Below, one piece after another: positions 8,706 to 15,462 of a DNA stretch of 43,686 nt. The stretch is taken from the NCBI RefSeq assembly GCF_001720395.1, contig NZ_MDTU01000005.1, positions 1 through 43,686 on the forward strand, written 5' to 3'. Both the position numbers and the translations under genes were made by a program. This DNA is from Piscirickettsia litoralis. Its GTDB lineage: Bacteria; Pseudomonadota; Gammaproteobacteria; Piscirickettsiales; Piscirickettsiaceae. Below the pieces are notes generated by a model. That model saw only the letters and a list, made by a program, of their open reading frames with translations. It did no database searches and was not told where the DNA came from. Each line of letters opens with the position of its first letter. The stretch's first letter is position 1.

Positions 8706-9363
8706 ATTTCTTACCCTTAAATTGTTTCAACACTTCGGCCGCTAAAGCTTCAAACTCAACGTTAGCTTTTTTATCTTTGATCTCAGTTACACCACGACCA
8801 TCACTTGCTGTCTGAATGTATGCATCACGCTGACACAAATGATTTTTACACAAAACGATTTCATCTATCTCATCAAGCGCCGTTCTTATCTCAAGAAGCT
8901 TTTTGCTTTTTGCTACAGGACTCACAGCATTTAGTACATATAATGCTCTTAAATTAGGGTTTGCAACTTCTTGAGCATCTTCAATAAGGTCTATCATCGT
9001 TGCGACCGTATTTACATCGTGCTGGCTTGGTCTTAGCGGAACTAGAACTAAATCACACAAGGTAAGAGACTGCCTTAACTCCGATGAGCTATCATGCCCA
9101 CCAGTATCAACAATAATAAAGTCATATTCATCACGTAAGTCTTGCAGAGTCGTTTTTATACGTCCTACCTTTTGGACGTGCTTTATTTTTGGCAATTTCT
9201 CATCTTCATCGCGAACATCAGCCCAATCACTTGCTGAGAATTGACTATCGCAATCAACAAGAATAGTTTTATAGCCTTTAGCTTGAAGGGCAACGACTAA
9301 GCTTGTTGCAATTGTTGACTTACCAACACCGCCCTTACTACACGCTATGGATATAATAGGCAT
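8650..9363 (-). CDS. parA: ParA partition ATPase
   Basis: 237 residues, the short ParA class without an N-terminal DNA-binding domain. The deviant Walker A motif KGGVGKST is at residues 10-17, Walker A' VDCDSQ at 36-41 and Walker B FIIVDTGG near 82-89. The C-terminal 20 residues are strongly basic, which may help non-specific nucleoid binding. It forms the dynamic nucleoid gradient that positions ParB-bound plasmid copies. A GGGGG ribosome site lies about 6 bases upstream of the ATG. It is transcribed ahead of parB. Its presence in a phage genome is a marker of a plasmid prophage. Confidence 0.92.
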   Translation of the reverse strand: MPIISIACSKGGVGKSTIATSLVVALQAKGYKTILVDCDSQFSASDWADVRDEDEKLPKIKHVQKVGRIKTTLQDLRDEYDFIIVDTGGHDSSSELRQSLTLCDLVLVPLRPSQHDVNTVATMIDLIEDAQEVANPNLRALYVLNAVSPVAKSKKLLEIRTALDEIDEIVLCKNHLCQRDAYIQTASDGRGVTEIKDKKANVEFEALAAEVLKQFKGKKYGIKSNSNKKKTKAKKVS

Positions 9364-9389
9364 TTATTTCCCCCAACAATCAAAATTTC

Positions 9390-9400
9390 TACTAATAGTA
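9390..9400. promoter_or_regulatory. Candidate par operator palindrome
   Basis: TACTAATAGTA is a perfect 5+1+5 palindrome 27 bases upstream of the parA start, in the only non-coding stretch before the par operon (9364-9458). Par operons are usually autoregulated at such a place. Read on the minus strand it also overlaps a weak -10-like TACTAT. I see no array of repeats that would mark a parS site here. Confidence 0.3.
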
Positions 9401-9458
9401 TCAGACATTTTCAACCAAAAAATTAACGCAGGTTAAAATATTTTCTCAATCAAGACAA

Positions 9459-9479
9459 CAAAAAGGGGCGCAAGCCCCT
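9459..9479 (-). terminator. Intrinsic terminator after csrA
   Basis: On the minus strand a 6-bp stem AGGGGC/GCCCCT (9464-9469 with 9474-9479) with a 4-base loop is followed by a run of five T. It lies 4 bases beyond the csrA stop codon and would end the early recombination operon before parA, giving par its own transcription unit. Confidence 0.75.
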
Positions 9480-9482
9480 AAA

Positions 9483-9662
9483 TCACACCGCCACCTTAAT
9501 TGGTTTAGGCCGTTTATTTTTAATATCGTCTCGATGAATTTGCACTTCTTGCGGCGCGTCGATGCCGATTCTTACTTGGTTGCCTAATACTGACAACACC
9601 TTAACCGTGATGTCCTTACCGATGAAAATTGCTTGATCTTCTTTGCGCGTCAAAACTAACAT
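9483..9662 (-). CDS. csrA: CsrA carbon storage regulator
   Basis: 59 residues, the normal size for CsrA. It opens MLVLTRKEDQAIFIG and contains VRIGIDAPQEVQIHRDDI; the RNA-contacting residues Leu4, Arg6 and Arg44 are all present. CsrA dimers bind GGA motifs in mRNA leaders and block or stabilise messages. The start is set by a strong GAGGAG ribosome site 6 bases upstream and by homology; a longer frame of 21 extra codons is possible but lacks support. It is the last gene of the minus-strand early operon and is followed by a terminator. Being on a phage-plasmid, it could rewire host or phage mRNA translation. Confidence 0.93.
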   Translation of the reverse strand: MLVLTRKEDQAIFIGKDITVKVLSVLGNQVRIGIDAPQEVQIHRDDIKNKRPKPIKVAV

Positions 9663-9690
9663 ATCTATCTCCTCATACATAACAATCACC

Positions 9691-10041
9691 TCAATTAATC
9701 GGCCAAGCAAGGCATGTAGTATCAATTTGCGTGCTTAACCTTAAATTGTATTCATGGCCTGACTGCGCCAGCACTTGCGAAATAGCAGAGAATAAAATGT
9801 GCTTAGACCGTTCGCCTTCGCTTTCATCGTCGATGTTGTCACACGTCTTGAAGCCAGCAGAAACAACAGAGCGAACCAGCTCTTGAACCAAAGTAAGCAT
9901 ACAAGTCAACTTATCATTGTCACTTTGAAGCTCCTCATACATAGACTCAGAAATATTTTGCAAATCCTTTACCGCCTTACCGTGGGCTTTCCAAATAATA
10001 GGCCCGAGCATTTCAAAATCTTGTTTTGACATTTTCATCAT
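9691..10041 (-). CDS. Unknown small protein of the early operon
   Basis: 116 residues, mostly helical, with a mild acidic bias and a Cys-containing C-terminal half. I recognise no domain or motif. The stop of the preceding gene overlaps its start by one base (TAATG), so it is translated with that gene. Alternative starts three codons later are possible. It sits between the RecT/RecE-like pair and csrA and so is expected to be expressed early. Confidence 0.65.
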   Translation of the reverse strand: MMKMSKQDFEMLGPIIWKAHGKAVKDLQNISESMYEELQSDNDKLTCMLTLVQELVRSVVSAGFKTCDNIDDESEGERSKHILFSAISQVLAQSGHEYNLRLSTQIDTTCLAWPIN

Positions 10042-10289
10042 TACACTCCCGCTTTTCTTTTTTCCAGTTCATACCCAATTGGCAAGTAAAATTTACCTCT
10101 CTTGCCTAGAGCGTCCTTAATGTCAGGCATTACATTTTCAGAAAACTCAGCGTCAAAAAAGTTACCTTCGATAAGAGCCATTTGATTAAAGTCAATCTCA
10201 TTGGCTATTTGAAATAAAAGCTCTTGCACGCGCCTGATATAATTCTCAAGGCAAACGATATAAGCCTTTTGTCTTAAGTCTTCACTCAT
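10041..10289 (-). CDS. Unknown small protein of the early operon
   Basis: 82 residues from the ATG at 10289, which has GGAGAG four bases upstream; a frame extending to 10319 would run through an intergenic hairpin and is unlikely. The first half is helical (RQKAYIVCLENYIRRVQELLFQIANEI), the second basic at the end (GYELEKRKAG). I do not recognise a family. It follows the RecT-like gene after a GGGGC hairpin and overlaps the next gene by one base. Confidence 0.65.
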   Translation of the reverse strand: MSEDLRQKAYIVCLENYIRRVQELLFQIANEIDFNQMALIEGNFFDAEFSENVMPDIKDALGKRGKFYLPIGYELEKRKAGV

Positions 10290-10301
10290 GATCTCTCCAA
10301 A

Positions 10302-10317
10302 GCCCCAATTAAGGGGC
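10302..10317 (-). repeat. Intergenic GCCCC/GGGGC hairpin
   Basis: GCCCC (10302-10306) and GGGGC (10313-10317) form a 5-bp stem with an AATTAA loop between the RecT-like gene and the next small gene. No T-run follows on the minus strand, so it is more likely an mRNA processing or stability element than a terminator. Similar GGGGC stems occur at 9464, 11946 and 12676. Confidence 0.5.
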
Positions 10318-10327
10318 ATTAAAATTA

Positions 10328-10954
10328 CTAAGCTTGACCTTCAAGAATTAAATTAAGGTCGGTGACGTTGCTTTGTTGAGGCTCTACTTGAGGTGTAGAA
10401 ACCTGAGCGGTGGGGGTGGAGTTCACGTCTTTGATTTCATAATCCTCAACCTCTTCTCTAGGCATAAACCCACACAACGCATCTGCAAATACATCACGTA
10501 ACGCCCAAGAACGTGCCCTCATTTGCAGCATTCTTCGTGTGTATTGTTTCCAAGGTCCACGACCTAAAAGCCCAGCCTGTTCTGCATCTTGCATTGAAAA
10601 ATAGCGCACTTGCTCATCTTGGCCTTTTCTTTTCACCTTGCACCAGCAAAGTTTTTTCGATTCGTCGTAACCCTCTTTGATTGATTCACAATCTGGATGA
10701 GAACGAACAATTGCCATTAACGCATCACCGTACACCGTAGGCTTACCATTGATCACTGCAATGTTTTGTATTGCTTGCATTGGCTGCAACCCTATTTCTG
10801 CACCCATTTGCATCGCAATAAACACATCGTTCGTTTTACCCTTGTAATTTGTAGGGCACAAGCCAGACTGTGCAATCATTTCAGCAAACTGTAATGCGCC
10901 TTCAAAACTAGTTGGCGCAAGAGAAAAAGGCTTATTTTGAGTTTGTAATTCCAT
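10328..10954 (-). CDS. recT: RecT-family single-strand annealing protein
   Basis: 208 residues. The RecT core is clear: FIAMQMGAEIGLQPMQAIQNIAVINGKP (about residues 45-72, in parts), then VYGDALMAIV, and PWKQYTRRMLQMRARSWALRD followed by DALCG (about 132-160). These blocks are the DNA-binding beta-hairpin and helices of RecT/Redbeta-type annealing proteins. The C-terminal ~50 residues are a Gln/Thr/Pro-rich tail of the kind that may contact SSB. It pairs with the RecE-like exonuclease encoded just upstream (1-base gap), the standard phage two-component recombination system used for genome circularisation or repair. Confidence 0.85.
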   Translation of the reverse strand: MELQTQNKPFSLAPTSFEGALQFAEMIAQSGLCPTNYKGKTNDVFIAMQMGAEIGLQPMQAIQNIAVINGKPTVYGDALMAIVRSHPDCESIKEGYDESKKLCWCKVKRKGQDEQVRYFSMQDAEQAGLLGRGPWKQYTRRMLQMRARSWALRDVFADALCGFMPREEVEDYEIKDVNSTPTAQVSTPQVEPQQSNVTDLNLILEGQA

Positions 10955-10955
10955 T

Positions 10956-11927
10956 TTATTTCCCCATAACTTTGTTTAATTCGTATTTAGGCACTTGAAG
11001 GTCAGTAATTCGGGCACCGTAAGCAAACTCTTCTAAACTCTTATCACCTGCTTGCCATTGCTTATAACGCTCTAATGCATTTCTGCAGAGTTGAAGGCCA
11101 TAACTGTGAGCCTCAGAACCCCATTCGATTTTGTGATAAGCGACATAACCCGTTGCCTTATGGATTGCACAGAATGCAAAAGGTCGTTGTACTCCTGTCT
11201 GTTGTGCGATGACGTGCATATAGAGCGCCGCGCTCAGGTAATACCCCATATCAACGGCCACCTTAGAAAATCGCTCAACAGAAACTTCGTCACGACAGGT
11301 TTTAATATCCACAATCGCGGTAGGGTGCAAATAGTCAGCCCTGACACGTACAGGAACGCCCTCTAATTCGCCGAAAACGCTCAACTCAGGCTTACCCCCT
11401 GCTAAAAGCCTTTGACTCATTAGATGGCCGTTTCTGATGGAGTCAGCAAGAAACTGTGCTTGCTCCATCATTGCAGGGGTCACGAACTCTTTACCTGCGT
11501 GTTGACGTTCATACTTCTCTTGCATCAAACACAACACTGGCGCATCTTGATCTTGTTCTTTGAGCAGTTCCAGCAACTCATCTTTTTTCAACTTAGATGG
11601 GTGATTGTGAAGCTCTTTATCTCGGATATAAGCCCTTATATCGTCAACTTTGCTTAAAGCATTTTTAGGAGCCATAAAAGGCTCAGCATAGCGCTTTTTA
11701 ACTTCCTCCGGCTCTAGTACTAAAGCATGAACCAAATTACCTAGGCACATACAATCGGTGGCTTCTTTTAGGCTCTCTTGATCATCGCGCCAGTGTCGAA
11801 TTGATTTATTAATTAACTTAAGCTGGCTACTACTAAGCTCTGGCCGCGCGTGGTATTCATCAATCGGCATACTCTCAATAACCTTTGCGCCAGCCCAATC
11901 AATTTGCTCTTCTTTTGTTGCGTACAT
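10956..11927 (-). CDS. RecE-like PD-(D/E)XK exonuclease
   Basis: 323 residues. The nuclease core is at about 180-240: ELSVFGELEGVPVRVRADYL, then VDIKT, giving Glu181 or Glu187, Asp198, Asp207 and Lys209 as the likely metal and catalytic residues; GYYLSAALY (228-236) fits the trailing helix of the YqaJ/RecE group. The N-terminal DEYHARPELSSSQLKLI matches the phage exonuclease VIII family (PDDEXK/DUF3799). Full-length E. coli RecE is far longer; this is the compact phage form. It makes 3' single strands for the RecT-like partner. GGGAGG lies 9 bases before the ATG. Confidence 0.85.
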   Translation of the reverse strand: MYATKEEQIDWAGAKVIESMPIDEYHARPELSSSQLKLINKSIRHWRDDQESLKEATDCMCLGNLVHALVLEPEEVKKRYAEPFMAPKNALSKVDDIRAYIRDKELHNHPSKLKKDELLELLKEQDQDAPVLCLMQEKYERQHAGKEFVTPAMMEQAQFLADSIRNGHLMSQRLLAGGKPELSVFGELEGVPVRVRADYLHPTAIVDIKTCRDEVSVERFSKVAVDMGYYLSAALYMHVIAQQTGVQRPFAFCAIHKATGYVAYHKIEWGSEAHSYGLQLCRNALERYKQWQAGDKSLEEFAYGARITDLQVPKYELNKVMGK

Positions 11928-11945
11928 TTTAAATCCTCCCTAGAA

Positions 11946-11959
11946 GGGGCCGAAGCCCC
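11946..11959 (-). repeat. Intergenic GGGGC-UUCG-GCCCC hairpin
   Basis: On the minus strand the stem GGGGC/GCCCC (11955-11959 with 11946-11950) closes a TTCG tetraloop, one of the most stable RNA loops. It lies between the 138-residue gene and the RecE-like gene, only 19 bases upstream of the RecE start. There is no T-run, so I read it as a processing or stability element. Confidence 0.55.
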
Positions 11960-11964
11960 ACAAA

Positions 11965-12381
11965 TTAAGCGGCTGTTGCAAGGATTGCAGCGGTTTCGAT
12001 CATATCCACCGCATGCTCTGCATCTTCACAATGTTTGCACTGGTAATAACGCTTAAATAAATCGCCGTATTCTTCTAAGCCTTCTTTAATTAATTCCAAT
12101 TCAACTAGTGTATTTTCAGAGCCGAAGTGTTGAGTTTTAGGCAGAGGAGCATTGATACAAGAAACAACCTCATAATCCAACTCATAAAACACTGCGTTAA
12201 ATGAAGCACGAAAATCAAAAGCCTCATCTTTCGCAGCTTCAAAGTCGATGTTGATACAATTTCCAGCGTGATCTAAAAGCTGCTTTAGCATGCTGTCTAC
12301 TGTGTCTAGTTCAATCGTAAAAGTGCGATCTGGTTGGCTTACGAACTCGATGACTGCTTGCGCTTTATTTTCTTTAGACAT
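11965..12381 (-). CDS. Unknown acidic protein of the early operon
   Basis: 138 residues, clearly acidic, with a C-terminal cluster of Cys and His (YQCKHCEDAEHAVDM, about residues 112-126) and a final Ala-rich helix. The charge would fit a DNA-mimic or a partner of the recombination proteins, but I see no family signature. It is second in the minus-strand operon, after the 69-residue gene. The ATG at 12381 follows the AGGGAT region; the start is plausible but not strongly marked. Confidence 0.65.
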   Translation of the reverse strand: MSKENKAQAVIEFVSQPDRTFTIELDTVDSMLKQLLDHAGNCINIDFEAAKDEAFDFRASFNAVFYELDYEVVSCINAPLPKTQHFGSENTLVELELIKEGLEEYGDLFKRYYQCKHCEDAEHAVDMIETAAILATAA

Positions 12382-12433
12382 GACTTATCCCTCAAAAATG
12401 AATTTGTAAAACTAAAAACTGAAAAGTAAGTGA

Positions 12434-12643
12434 TTAATTCAGGCGGACGCTCTTAGCTGAACTAAGACCCGTTTTTACGATTCGATATTGAGAAATAGGA
12501 GTATCTAGTTTTTTTAGAATGCGGCTGATTGCAGGGATAGATTGACCGATATGACTCTCAAGCATGCCGAGCATAACCTCAAGGTCGCGAATGTCAGTAG
12601 AGTCTAATTGAAAGTAAGCAGAGTTTTGTATATCATTACTCAT
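12434..12643 (-). CDS. Unknown small protein, first gene of the early operon
   Basis: 69 residues with an amphipathic helical middle (IRDLEVMLGMLESHIGQSIPAISRILKKL) and a basic C-terminus. No family recognised. It is the first gene behind the promoter at 12741-12769. Its ribosome site sits in AACAAGGAAAT, where ACAAGGA equals the core of the CsrA RNA target consensus, so CsrA from the same operon could control it. Confidence 0.6.
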   Translation of the reverse strand: MSNDIQNSAYFQLDSTDIRDLEVMLGMLESHIGQSIPAISRILKKLDTPISQYRIVKTGLSSAKSVRLN

Positions 12644-12675
12644 GATTGATTTCCTTGTTAGGGTTTTTAATCGCC

Positions 12676-12713
12676 GCCCCTTATGTGTGCCAGCACTAAG
12701 GGGCTTTTTTTTT
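12676..12713 (+). terminator. Strong plus-strand intrinsic terminator / minus-strand leader hairpin
   Basis: GCCCCTTA (12676-12683) pairs with TAAGGGGC (12697-12704), with an inner GTG/CAC stem, and is followed by nine T on the plus strand. As a plus-strand terminator it would shield the HTH-rep operon from read-through. On the minus strand the same hairpin falls in the ~90-base leader of the early operon, where it could affect mRNA stability. Confidence 0.75.
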
Positions 12714-12740
12714 GCTACCAGTCTTGCCTGGCTTAAGTTT

Positions 12741-12769
12741 AATATATCTAAAAAATGGGTGTATGTAAA
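12741..12769 (-). promoter_or_regulatory. Promoter of the minus-strand early operon
   Basis: On the minus strand TTTACA (-35, at 12769-12764) and TATATT (-10, at 12746-12741) are separated by 17 bases; each differs from consensus at one position. An imperfect palindrome GGGTGTATGTAAACCC (12757-12772) overlaps the -35 box and is a good operator candidate for the neighbouring HTH protein. Transcription would start near 12734. Confidence 0.7.
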
Positions 12770-12788
12770 CCCTTTTCTTGTAAAAAAA

Positions 12789-12821
12789 TTGCATTTTTAT
12801 CTTCTTTCAATTATTGTACAA
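12789..12821 (+). promoter_or_regulatory. Promoter and operator of the HTH-rep operon
   Basis: TTGCAT (12789-12794) and TATTGT (12812-12817) are 17 bases apart on the plus strand. The palindrome TTGTACAA (12814-12821) overlaps the -10 box, 18 bases before the HTH start, and could be an autoregulatory operator. The -10 box is only 4 of 6 to consensus, so this is moderate. Confidence 0.45.
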
Positions 12822-12839
12822 ATAACGAAAAATAAAACG

Positions 12840-13076
12840 ATGATAACTAAAACTATGAAAGAGCTAATAGAAACAAAGTATGGGTTTAATAATGCGCAAG
12901 TTGTTGTGATTAAGGCTATACATAACCTGAGCACTGAGGAAATTGCTGAAATAACAGGGTATAGCTCTCGATCTGTTAGTAACTGGTTATGTAGGCCAGA
13001 CAGTAATAACCATAGAAGAGCGCCAGATAAAGCAGTGAAAAAACTGCGTGGAATATATTCTTTAGAATTTAGATAA
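12840..13076 (+). CDS. Small helix-turn-helix regulator upstream of rep
   Basis: 78 residues from the ATG at 12840; an upstream open frame to 12642 runs through the promoter and terminator and is not coding. The HTH is LSTEEIAEITGYSSRSVSNWL (about residues 27-47, in parts), followed by a basic RPDSNNHRRAPDKAVKKL arm. Its stop overlaps the ribosome site of rep, so the two are co-transcribed. It sits between divergent promoters and most likely controls both rep (copy number) and the recombination operon; this is inference from position. Confidence 0.7.
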   Translation: MITKTMKELIETKYGFNNAQVVVIKAIHNLSTEEIAEITGYSSRSVSNWLCRPDSNNHRRAPDKAVKKLRGIYSLEFR

Positions 13077-13082
13077 GGACCG

Positions 13083-13976
13083 ATGATGAACTCTGCCGCA
13101 AGTGTAGCAAAAAGAATAGCAAAAATTAAAAGTAAATCCGGTGAGCAAATCAGCATATTCAATAATCCAATTGCTGAGGAAGTTCAGTCTAAGAAGTTGA
13201 GTGAAGGTAAAATATGGACACCTGAACACTTTAATGACGACATGTGGATTGCTCCCTATTGCGTTCTTCGATCCGCCCTGTTTTCAGTGGTTAAACGAGG
13301 TAAGCGAAAAGAATACAAACAAAACGCAAAAACATATGAAGGTGAAAAAATAGCCTCATGGAATGGTTATGAAATTACTATGTCCGGATTCCAGCTTGAT
13401 CAAGCAGACTTTGACTGTTTACTAGCGTGTATAGAAGCTTGTAAAGCTCAAGGGTTTGGTGATTCTGTAGTAGTTACTAAAAAACAACTTCTTCAGCTAA
13501 TGAAAAGAACAGTAAGCAAAGACTCATATTTGTGGCTCGATAAGAGTATTACTAGGCTAGTTAGTGCAAAAATTGGTGTTTTATCTAAAAAGCGCAAAGT
13601 TCGTTTTTTTGGTTCATTCTTATCATCATTCATTGAGGACGAGCAAAGCTCTAAATTTGCTCTAAAAATTAATTATGACCTATCAAAACTATTTGTTGAC
13701 GGTACATCTTATCTAGAAAAGAAAGTAAGGCTATCTATCAGTGGAGATTTAGATAAATGGCTCTACAGCTACATCTACAGTCATGACACCAGCATAAAAC
13801 CGCATGTAGTTAGCTTAGAAAAGTTAAGAGAATTATGTGGGTCGGGTTCAGATTCTAGACGATTCAGATTTAAAGCTAAAGAAGCTCTAGAGCGCCTTGA
13901 AAGCAAAAAACTCATAGCTTTTGAAATCAAAGGAAAAGCAGACTCCTCAATATTATACGCTTCAAGATTGAAATAA
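13083..13976 (+). CDS. TrfA-like plasmid replication initiator
   Basis: 297 residues. It resembles RK2 TrfA: after a ~45-residue linker comes WIAPYCVLRSALFSVVKRG (about 47-65), then NGYEITMSGFQLDQADFDCLLACI (about 93-116, in parts) and VVTKKQLLQLM of the first winged helix, with a second winged-helix region ending RLSISGDLDKWLYSYIYSH and LEKLRELCGS. TrfA-type proteins bind iterons, open the origin and load host DnaB. The last two codons and the TAA stop are themselves the start of the first iteron at 13968. AAGGA precedes the ATG by 4 bases and overlaps the stop of the HTH gene. Confidence 0.88.
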   Translation: MMNSAASVAKRIAKIKSKSGEQISIFNNPIAEEVQSKKLSEGKIWTPEHFNDDMWIAPYCVLRSALFSVVKRGKRKEYKQNAKTYEGEKIASWNGYEITMSGFQLDQADFDCLLACIEACKAQGFGDSVVVTKKQLLQLMKRTVSKDSYLWLDKSITRLVSAKIGVLSKKRKVRFFGSFLSSFIEDEQSSKFALKINYDLSKLFVDGTSYLEKKVRLSISGDLDKWLYSYIYSHDTSIKPHVVSLEKLRELCGSGSDSRRFRFKAKEALERLESKKLIAFEIKGKADSSILYASRLK

Positions 13977-14166
13977 CTGAGACATTTTATTGAAATAACT
14001 GGGACAATTATTGAAATAACTGGGACAAATAGCAGTCCCAGGTTGAAATAACTGGGACAAATTGTTGAAATAACTGGGACATTTTTCTATAACTCATTGA
14101 AATAACTGGGACATTTCGGCTATAAAATTGAAATAACTGAGACAAATCATTGAAATAACTGAGACA
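13968..14166 (+). repeat. Plasmid origin iterons, main cluster (8 copies)
   Basis: Eight direct copies of TTGAAATAACTGRGACA begin at 13968, 13990, 14011, 14043, 14065, 14097, 14128 and 14150. Distances between starts are 22, 21, 32, 22, 32, 31 and 22 bases, that is two or three helical turns, so bound initiator would line up on one face. R is G in five copies and A in three. An inverted partial copy, GTCCCAGGTT, lies at 14035-14044. The first copy overlaps the end of rep. Confidence 0.93.
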
Positions 14167-14299
14167 AAATAAACAAAAAAAATACTAAGAATGCGTTGAT
14201 ATAGCTTACATAAGCGGCTACAGGCAATATCTTATAAGACTATTAATAAAGGAGTTTATTATATAAACACTAAACATCTAAAACTTAATCGTTGATTAT
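14167..14299. other. AT-rich segment between iteron clusters
   Basis: This 133-base stretch holds no gene. It is markedly AT-rich (for example the 14171-14190 A-run and TTATTATATAAACAC near 14257) and lies between the two iteron groups, the usual place for the DNA unwinding element of an iteron plasmid. I did not find a perfect DnaA box in it. Confidence 0.55.
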
Positions 14300-14386
14300 T
14301 TGTAATAACTGGGACATGCGTCATTAACAAGCGTTGTAATAACTAGGACATTTCTATCACTAACACCAATTGAAATAACTGGGACA
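14300..14386 (+). repeat. Iterons, second cluster (3 copies)
   Basis: Three more copies start at 14300 (TTGTAATAACTGGGACA), 14334 (TTGTAATAACTAGGACA) and 14370 (TTGAAATAACTGGGACA), spaced 34 and 36 bases. Two differ from the main cluster by T at position 4 and one by A at position 12. A smaller, diverged group beyond the AT-rich segment could act in copy control by titration or handcuffing, as known for iteron plasmids. Confidence 0.88.
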
Positions 14387-14482
14387 TTTTAGGGACTACC
14401 CCTTTTACCCTACAATTCACACAACACTCATGTACCGCGTCGAGTACAACGGTCGCACCATCCTCATTCAGTCATTCTGTCT

Positions 14483-14514
14483 TTGTTTTAAGCTTACAAA
14501 CCTGTAAAGTACAG
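14483..14514 (+). promoter_or_regulatory. Candidate promoter with dyad for the zinc-ribbon gene
   Basis: TTGTTT (14483-14488) and TAAAGT (14505-14510) are 16 bases apart. CTGTAAAGTACAG (14502-14514), a perfect 5+3+5 dyad, covers the -10 box. The gene starts at 14548. The rest of 14387-14547 shows nothing else clear. Confidence 0.4.
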
Positions 14515-14547
14515 ACATTAGAACTAAAAGTGATCTAGAAATACAGG

Positions 14548-15462
14548 ATGATAACTCTTTTCACAATATTGGCTCTTCTTCTCGTTGTAGTCCTATTTAT
14601 TAAAGCAAACAAACCCAGCAAGCAAATCAATTTAAAGATAATAAAGGTTGAGTCATTAAGGGGGCTGTCTAAACTTCATGAAGATAACAGCAAAGCAATA
14701 CCAGCTCATTGGCCAAGATTGACTGAAATTGGAAATGAAGAACCTTTATGCCCCTACTGCGGCTATCGATTTGAAAGCATGCCTCAGAGGAAAAGCAAAT
14801 GCCCCTCTTGCAATAATTACTTTCGATCACGAAAAAGGCCCCTTGATCAAAAGAAAGTTTTATTGAAAGAAGAAGATCTTGAGCAGCTTTGTATTGAATG
14901 GATAGTATTTGAAGGAGAGTATGAAGGATACCTGAAAAGGAAAAAGGAGTTTGAAGATGAAAGGCATAGGATCAGTGCTTCAAGAGGTGGAGGCAAAGTT
15001 TCCGATGCTGATGTACATTGGGGCTTATGGAACAAAGGGCTACTAGAAAGTGCAGCTTTATGGAATTGGGGAGAATATGCACAGATAAAGCAAAGAATGG
15101 CAAATCAGCTTAAAAAGGAAGGCAAGCTAAACTATGCATTAAACATGTATTTGGAAGCATTCTATTGGGAAATTAATGGACCGGTTAATAAACAAGGTTA
15201 CCTCGACCTTGAATCGGACCCTGCATTTAAACCTAAAGAACTTGGTATCCCCATTCCTGCGCTAACGAGGAATATTCATCGTTTAGCAGGAAAACTAAAT
15301 ATTGAAGATCAAGAGCTTCAAAAACTTTTTATTAAGCAAGCAGCAACAATTCACTCAAACTACAAACTGCCTCTCCTACCGGAAGATGCTTGGTTATGTG
15401 TAATTGAAGCAATTAATGAAATGCAAGAGCTAATGGCTAGGTTAAAGAAAAAGAAAGCCTGA
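14548..15462 (+). CDS. Membrane-anchored zinc-ribbon protein
   Basis: 304 residues. A single N-terminal membrane segment (residues 2-19, very hydrophobic) is followed by a zinc ribbon with CPYC at about 68-71 and CPSC at 84-87, and a KRPLDQKK basic turn that recurs after such ribbons in phage proteins. The rest is helical and charged, with a TPR-like stretch around 180-215 (NQLKKEGKLNYALNMYLEAFYWEI, in parts). I recognise the ribbon style but no named function. It stands alone between the iterons and the DnaA-box-like region. An ACAGG site precedes the ATG closely, which is weak. Confidence 0.7.
   Translation: MITLFTILALLLVVVLFIKANKPSKQINLKIIKVESLRGLSKLHEDNSKAIPAHWPRLTEIGNEEPLCPYCGYRFESMPQRKSKCPSCNNYFRSRKRPLDQKKVLLKEEDLEQLCIEWIVFEGEYEGYLKRKKEFEDERHRISASRGGGKVSDADVHWGLWNKGLLESAALWNWGEYAQIKQRMANQLKKEGKLNYALNMYLEAFYWEINGPVNKQGYLDLESDPAFKPKELGIPIPALTRNIHRLAGKLNIEDQELQKLFIKQAATIHSNYKLPLLPEDAWLCVIEAINEMQELMARLKKKKA

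Noticed and set aside
9483-9725. 80-residue form of CsrA
   Set aside because: CsrA homologues start MLxLTRK, and GAGGAG stands at the right distance before 9662.
12642-12839. Upstream extension of the small HTH gene
   Set aside because: It would translate the terminator and both promoters; the ATG at 12840 fits the HTH domain.
12797-13162. 121-codon minus-strand hydrophobic frame
   Set aside because: It is antisense to the HTH and rep genes, and its hydrophobicity follows from the complementary AT-rich codons.
13968-14386. Regular direct repeats that could be taken for a CRISPR array
   Set aside because: Repeats are 17 bases with 4-19-base gaps, directly behind a replication initiator, and no cas gene is near. 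They are iterons.
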